A DNA stretch of 64,000 bases from Lentinula raphanica (lineage: Eukaryota; Basidiomycota; Agaricomycetes; Agaricales; Omphalotaceae). The notes beneath the pieces are model-generated. The model was not told the origin of the DNA. It saw only the letters and a program-made list of their open reading frames with translations, and made no database searches. A program made the position numbers and the translations under genes. This document shows positions 60,575 through 64,000 of this stretch, one piece after another; position 1 is the first letter of the stretch; each line of letters opens with the position of its first letter. The DNA lies in assembly GCA_027919835.1 (NCBI GenBank), contig JANVFP010000023.1:558001-622000 (forward strand). Direction: 5' to 3'.

Positions 60575-62640
60575 TTATCTATTACCTTTTCCTCTCTTAT
60601 TCTTCTGTACACCATCATTCTGTATAGCATGCCCTTCCTCATTCACATGAGCGAAGAGTTTTGTTTTGCTTTCGAAGGTCAATCCACAACCAGGCCAATT
60701 GCATTGAATCTGTAAGATACACATCAGAAGCTCATACAAATGACTGAAAGTGCTTCCTACATTGCCTGTCGCCTTGTTCATTTCCGCTTTCTTTGCCTGT
60801 CGCGCTCTGCGTTGTTCACGTTTGGTCACCTCCGTCTTCTGGCCCTGGTCACTGTGAGGTTTCGGTGAATCATTCTCTGGCAGTGCTGAGCTTCGTGAAG
60901 AACCATTCTGTTCCTGCAAGGAGCGGTCTAGAGATTCTTGGAATTTCTTCTCGGATTTAGAGAGCGGTTCCTTCGAGACGACTGTAGGTTTGGCTTTGTT
61001 CCGACCTTTCTTGCCCTTGGTAAGTCGAGGAACATCCTGTTGCTCCCCTTCATCTTCTGGATGTAATTCATATACAGCTGTGCCCGATGATAGTGAGATA
61101 TCCTGTTGACGAGGTGGGGGCGAAGGAGATTGTGGAGGTTCAATGGTCGGTGGATCAAGGCCATCTTCGATTTCCGCGGATACTTCTCCAACGTCCGTAT
61201 TCGTCCCCTCCTCCTGGTTCAAAACCAGCATCTCTTCCTCTTCCTGCATTTCTCTCCGCACCCTTTCCACTTCCTTTATGTGCTTTTTACTTCTTTCATG
61301 ACTGTCCCAAGCAGCCTCACTTCTGAAAGATTTGTTACACACGACACATTCCCATTCCTCCGGGTCTTCTCCTTCAGCGACGGCCCATTCCAAGTCGGGA
61401 TCACCGGCGCGATTGTCAATTTTCTGCCAGTCCTGTTCGACGTATTGTACGTCCTGTGTTATTGGCTTCTTACGATTTGGAGTGGACGACCCAGAGGCGT
61501 GACCTTGGGGATTTTTTGCTTGTTGTGCAAGATGCGTTTTGTATCTGGGATCTCTCTTCCGAAGAAATTTGGCCAAGGACTGAGTGATTACATTCAGAGA
61601 GGGAATCAGTGTATTAACTTGAGTCACTGACTCTGATAGTGTCATTGAACTCTCTTCGAGCATCTTCTCTAGCCTTTTGATTGTCCTTTTCCATAAGCCT
61701 GTGGATAATCAGCACCAAACACACAGTGGGTATCGCGTTCGATTATACCTGCGTACTCGTCTATCTGGAGCTTCTGATAGATTCCAGGCATCTGACCATG
61801 CGAAATCTTTCGCGGTCGCAAAGTTTGTCCACGCATTATAAAAGGTGCGAGCTGCGGTGTATTCCTCTCCTTTACTGTGAGGCACCCAAGGCCAATGCGA
61901 ATATCCAAACGAAGGTAGGTGAACTTCATCGTCAGAAACAAGCTTTTCCTCCGCTTCCAAACGAGCAAAAAGACTGCGATATATAGCGTAGAAACCCTGA
62001 TGAGTTGGATTTGATTAGAAGCGCCATATCACAGGAGAATCGGAGTACACACTTACGTCGCCTTCGTCGCCAAAATCTTTCCAAATCGTAGCATCGAAAA
62101 AGCGCGAGAGCTGGCGCACGGATAAACCTCTATTCCGCGCACGAGAAGGGGCCGCTCCTTTGCGTATATCCTCATAAACGGTTTCGTCGTCAGGCTCTGG
62201 AGCTAAAGATGCCTTATGCGAGTCATACCAAGCTCTCTCCTACTTGGACACATTATAGATCTGATCTGTGTGAGCTAAAGTTGCCAGAGCTTACTTGATC
62301 GTCACTCAGAACCTGAGATGGCAATCACGATCAATGGATTGGTTTGAACACAAAGGTCGAGAGAGAAATATACCTCATAAGCTTGCTGTAGCTCTGCAAA
62401 ACGTTTTGTAGCACCCTCGACGTCGTCTTTGTTTTTATCCGGATGATGGATAAGGGCAAGTCGGCGGAATGAACGCTAGAGAAAGGGATTGAGATCTTGA
62501 TTGAGATGATAGGATGAGTAGCTGGGACCGACTTTTATCTCATCTGAGGTTGCTGTTTCTTCAACTTCTAGAAGTTGATAGTAGTCTGTTATCTGATCCT
62601 GAGCTTGATTCTGTCCAGAGTTTGATGCTCCTGCGCCCAT
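60575..62640 (-). CDS. JJJ1: J-domain protein JJJ1 (DNAJC21 type)
   Basis: Cytosolic Hsp40 that recruits Hsp70 to recycle Arx1/Rei1-type factors in 60S ribosome maturation. J domain: [18 protein letters not shown], then [18 protein letters not shown] with the HPD motif. DNAJC21 signature [20 protein letters not shown] and [15 protein letters not shown] [19 protein letters not shown]. The first C2H2 finger is [20 protein letters not shown] before KKH; a long acidic/Lys region follows. The second finger is [20 protein letters not shown] before NEEGH. The protein ends NKRGKGNR. About eight exons. Start ATG 62640 (MGAGASNSG) fits an N-myristoylation motif (Gly2, Ser6). Confidence 0.94.
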
Positions 62641-62816
62641 GTTCTTTTGATAGACAGAATTATTTGAAGTCAAAGTTGAGTTGAAGAGAGAGGGAATCAA
62701 GTCACGTTATCTGCGACACGGTAAGTATCGCGTCATCATTTTTTCCAAGCTTTCCGGCGTTCGCGTACTTACACTTGCACGGTCACCACAGTATATACCA
62801 CGAATCGTTCAAAGCC
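62641..62816. promoter_or_regulatory. 176-bp bidirectional promoter region of JJJ1 and TIM13
   Basis: Start codons diverge with 176 bp between. No TATA box recognised. Confidence 0.55.
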
Positions 62817-63353
62817 ATGTCAGACTTCTTCAAGAACCCACTCTCAACCTCGTCACCAGGTACGCATCCCATTTCTGAAATCCTGGAAACGTCGCAGTAG
62901 ACATATTGTTCTCTACAGACAGTGCGGCACGGAAGCAAGCAATCATGGATCAAGTACGGAACGAACTAGCTCAGGCTAATGCACAACAACTGATGAACGT
63001 TTGTGCAAACCATTGAGCTACTGTCGTCCGTCAGCTCTAACCGTATCTCTCAGAATATGAATGAGCGTTGTTTCAAAGCTTGTGTCACAAAGCCAGGAGA
63101 TTCATTGTCGAGCTCAGAACAAGTATACATTCAACCCCTAGTATTCGCATGCTTCTTCCTCAATGATTTCTTCCTCCAGACGTGTTTAACGAGATGTTTG
63201 GACAGATTCATGGATACATGTGCGTGACAAATATTGCCAACTTCACAGAAGGATCACTCAATCAGTCTTCTCATAGTTAATGCTGTCAGCAGGACATACG
63301 TTGCCCGGCTAGCCAAGGAACGGTCAGAATCAGACTCCACACCCTCTCTCTGA
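62817..63353 (+). CDS. TIM13: Mitochondrial small Tim chaperone TIM13
   Basis: Intermembrane-space chaperone that with Tim8 escorts hydrophobic precursors to TIM22. Five exons, about 90 aa: MSDFFKNPLSTSSPDSAARK, MDQVRNELAQANAQQLMNNM, NERCFKACVTKPGDSLSSSE, QTCLTRCLDRFMDTFNAVSR and TYVARLAKERSESDSTPSL. Twin CX3C pairs CFKAC and CLTRC are intact. The last intron uses acceptor CATAG before TTAATGCTGTC, which restores the family reading FNxVSRTYV. Confidence 0.94.
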
Positions 63354-63736
63354 GCAGTGCCATCCATAACAAAATATCACCCATCGGGTACCTCATCCTA
63401 CACTCGCGCATCCTCGTACAATCGCGCTAGGAACTCCAATAGAGTATCTCTAAATTGTAATCAACCTGTACCCGTTACCCTAGTCAAAAATAACACAGGA
63501 AACTTGATGATACCAGAAGTAAACGTCTATTTGTTCCTTTTAATTGTCCATCCATCCGAGAAACATGAAAAACGTCAACAGAGCATTGCAAAGAGAGCGA
63601 GGTAGAAGAGGGCAGATATTAGGGTGCACAGCTTTATGGTAAAGGTCGTGTACGATCAGCATCGGTAAAATAGTGTAAGATCATCATAGAGCGTAACAAG
63701 TCATCGCGGGTGTCGTAAAAAATACGTGCTGAAAGT
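63354..63736. other. Convergent intergenic region, no gene
   Basis: 383 bp between the 3' ends of TIM13 and the small GTPase. The 82-codon frame at 63357-63605 has no domain. Confidence 0.55.
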
Positions 63737-64000
63737 CTACATGACCAAGCACGTTGATGGTTTGCGTTTCTTGGGTTCTTTGGGAGGATACCGTGCGCGC
63801 ATCTGTCGTACGAGGTCTTCGAAAACCTCAGCTGCAAGAAATGAATTTCAGAATAACGAGAATTACAGTCGCAGAACGAACATACTTATGTGCCAATTTC
63901 GTTTAGAAGACGTCTCGTAGAAAGGAAGATTCCAACGACTGGCAAGAGCTTGGATGGTATTACGGTGGACTTCTCGTTCGTTGACGAGGTCCAATTTCGT
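63737..64000 (-). CDS. Ras-type small GTPase, 3' part only
   Basis: C-terminal part of a small GTPase; the 5' exons are beyond the window. From the edge it reads TKLDLVNEREV (G4 region), HRNTIQALASRWN and PFYETSSK (G5). After an intron at 63832-63885 come TEVFEDLVRQMRARYPPKEP and KKRKPST, with the CaaX box CLVM, so a farnesylated, membrane-bound protein with a polybasic stretch. The G4 motif starts with Thr, not the usual Asn of NKxD. There is no Rho insert, so it is Ras/Rap/Rsr1-like, not Rho. Which subgroup cannot be told from this part. Confidence 0.85.

Noticed and set aside
61106..61630. 174-codon plus-strand frame with hydrophobic runs
   Set aside because: Antisense to the acidic/Lys-rich part of JJJ1; hydrophobic look comes from complementing Lys/Glu codons.

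Overview
This is a eukaryotic nuclear window, almost certainly from a filamentous basidiomycete, probably an agaricomycete. The genes are compact and split by many short GT-AG introns of about 45-60 bp. Fungal-specific families are present: a Zn2Cys6 factor, GH18 and GH79 glycosidases, small secreted proteins. Many neighbours sit head to head with only 80-300 bp between start codons. There are no operons, phage genes, CRISPR arrays or intact transposons. The genus cannot be set from sequence alone.

Region 1-22 kb is the most dynamic. A truncated Zn2Cys6 transcription factor and a dienelactone hydrolase are followed by three GH18 chitinase paralogues (A 4892-7649, B 10377-12890, C 15463-17962), all on the minus strand. 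A PITH-domain gene lies between A and B. Copies B and C belong to a segmental duplication of the unit GH18 / shared upstream DNA / UBX-domain gene / UBA4. UBA4 (19071-20615) is intact next to copy C but survives only as a short relic next to copy B. The UBX gene is damaged in both units: one frameshift in B, heavy decay in C. APC10 diverges from UBA4.

Region 22-46 kb is mostly housekeeping: a DDT/WHIM/PHD chromatin protein, an alpha/beta hydrolase, mitoribosomal uS10m, a TatD nuclease, GPI13 (GPI-anchor ethanolamine phosphate transferase), FEN1, a diverged pair of small secreted proteins, an NmrA-like reductase, the DEAD-box helicase DBP2 and haem A pathway COX10. The GPI13/FEN1 promoter holds two MluI cell-cycle boxes. 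DBP2 carries a 518-bp intron.

Region 46-64 kb has a homeobox factor, a 2.3-kb gene-free stretch, a GH79 glycosidase, a ZNF830-like splicing protein, sulfite oxidase, COX12, PRP18, the SAGA adaptor ADA2, the ribosome-biogenesis J-protein JJJ1, TIM13 and the 3' part of a Ras-type GTPase.

The strongest unusual signal is the architecture of the three chitinase genes. Copy A resolves into 18 exons, and all three copies share four micro-exons of 8, 11, 14 and 12 nt. One of them encodes part of the catalytic motif. For copy A the exon lengths sum to 1788 nt, a whole number of codons.
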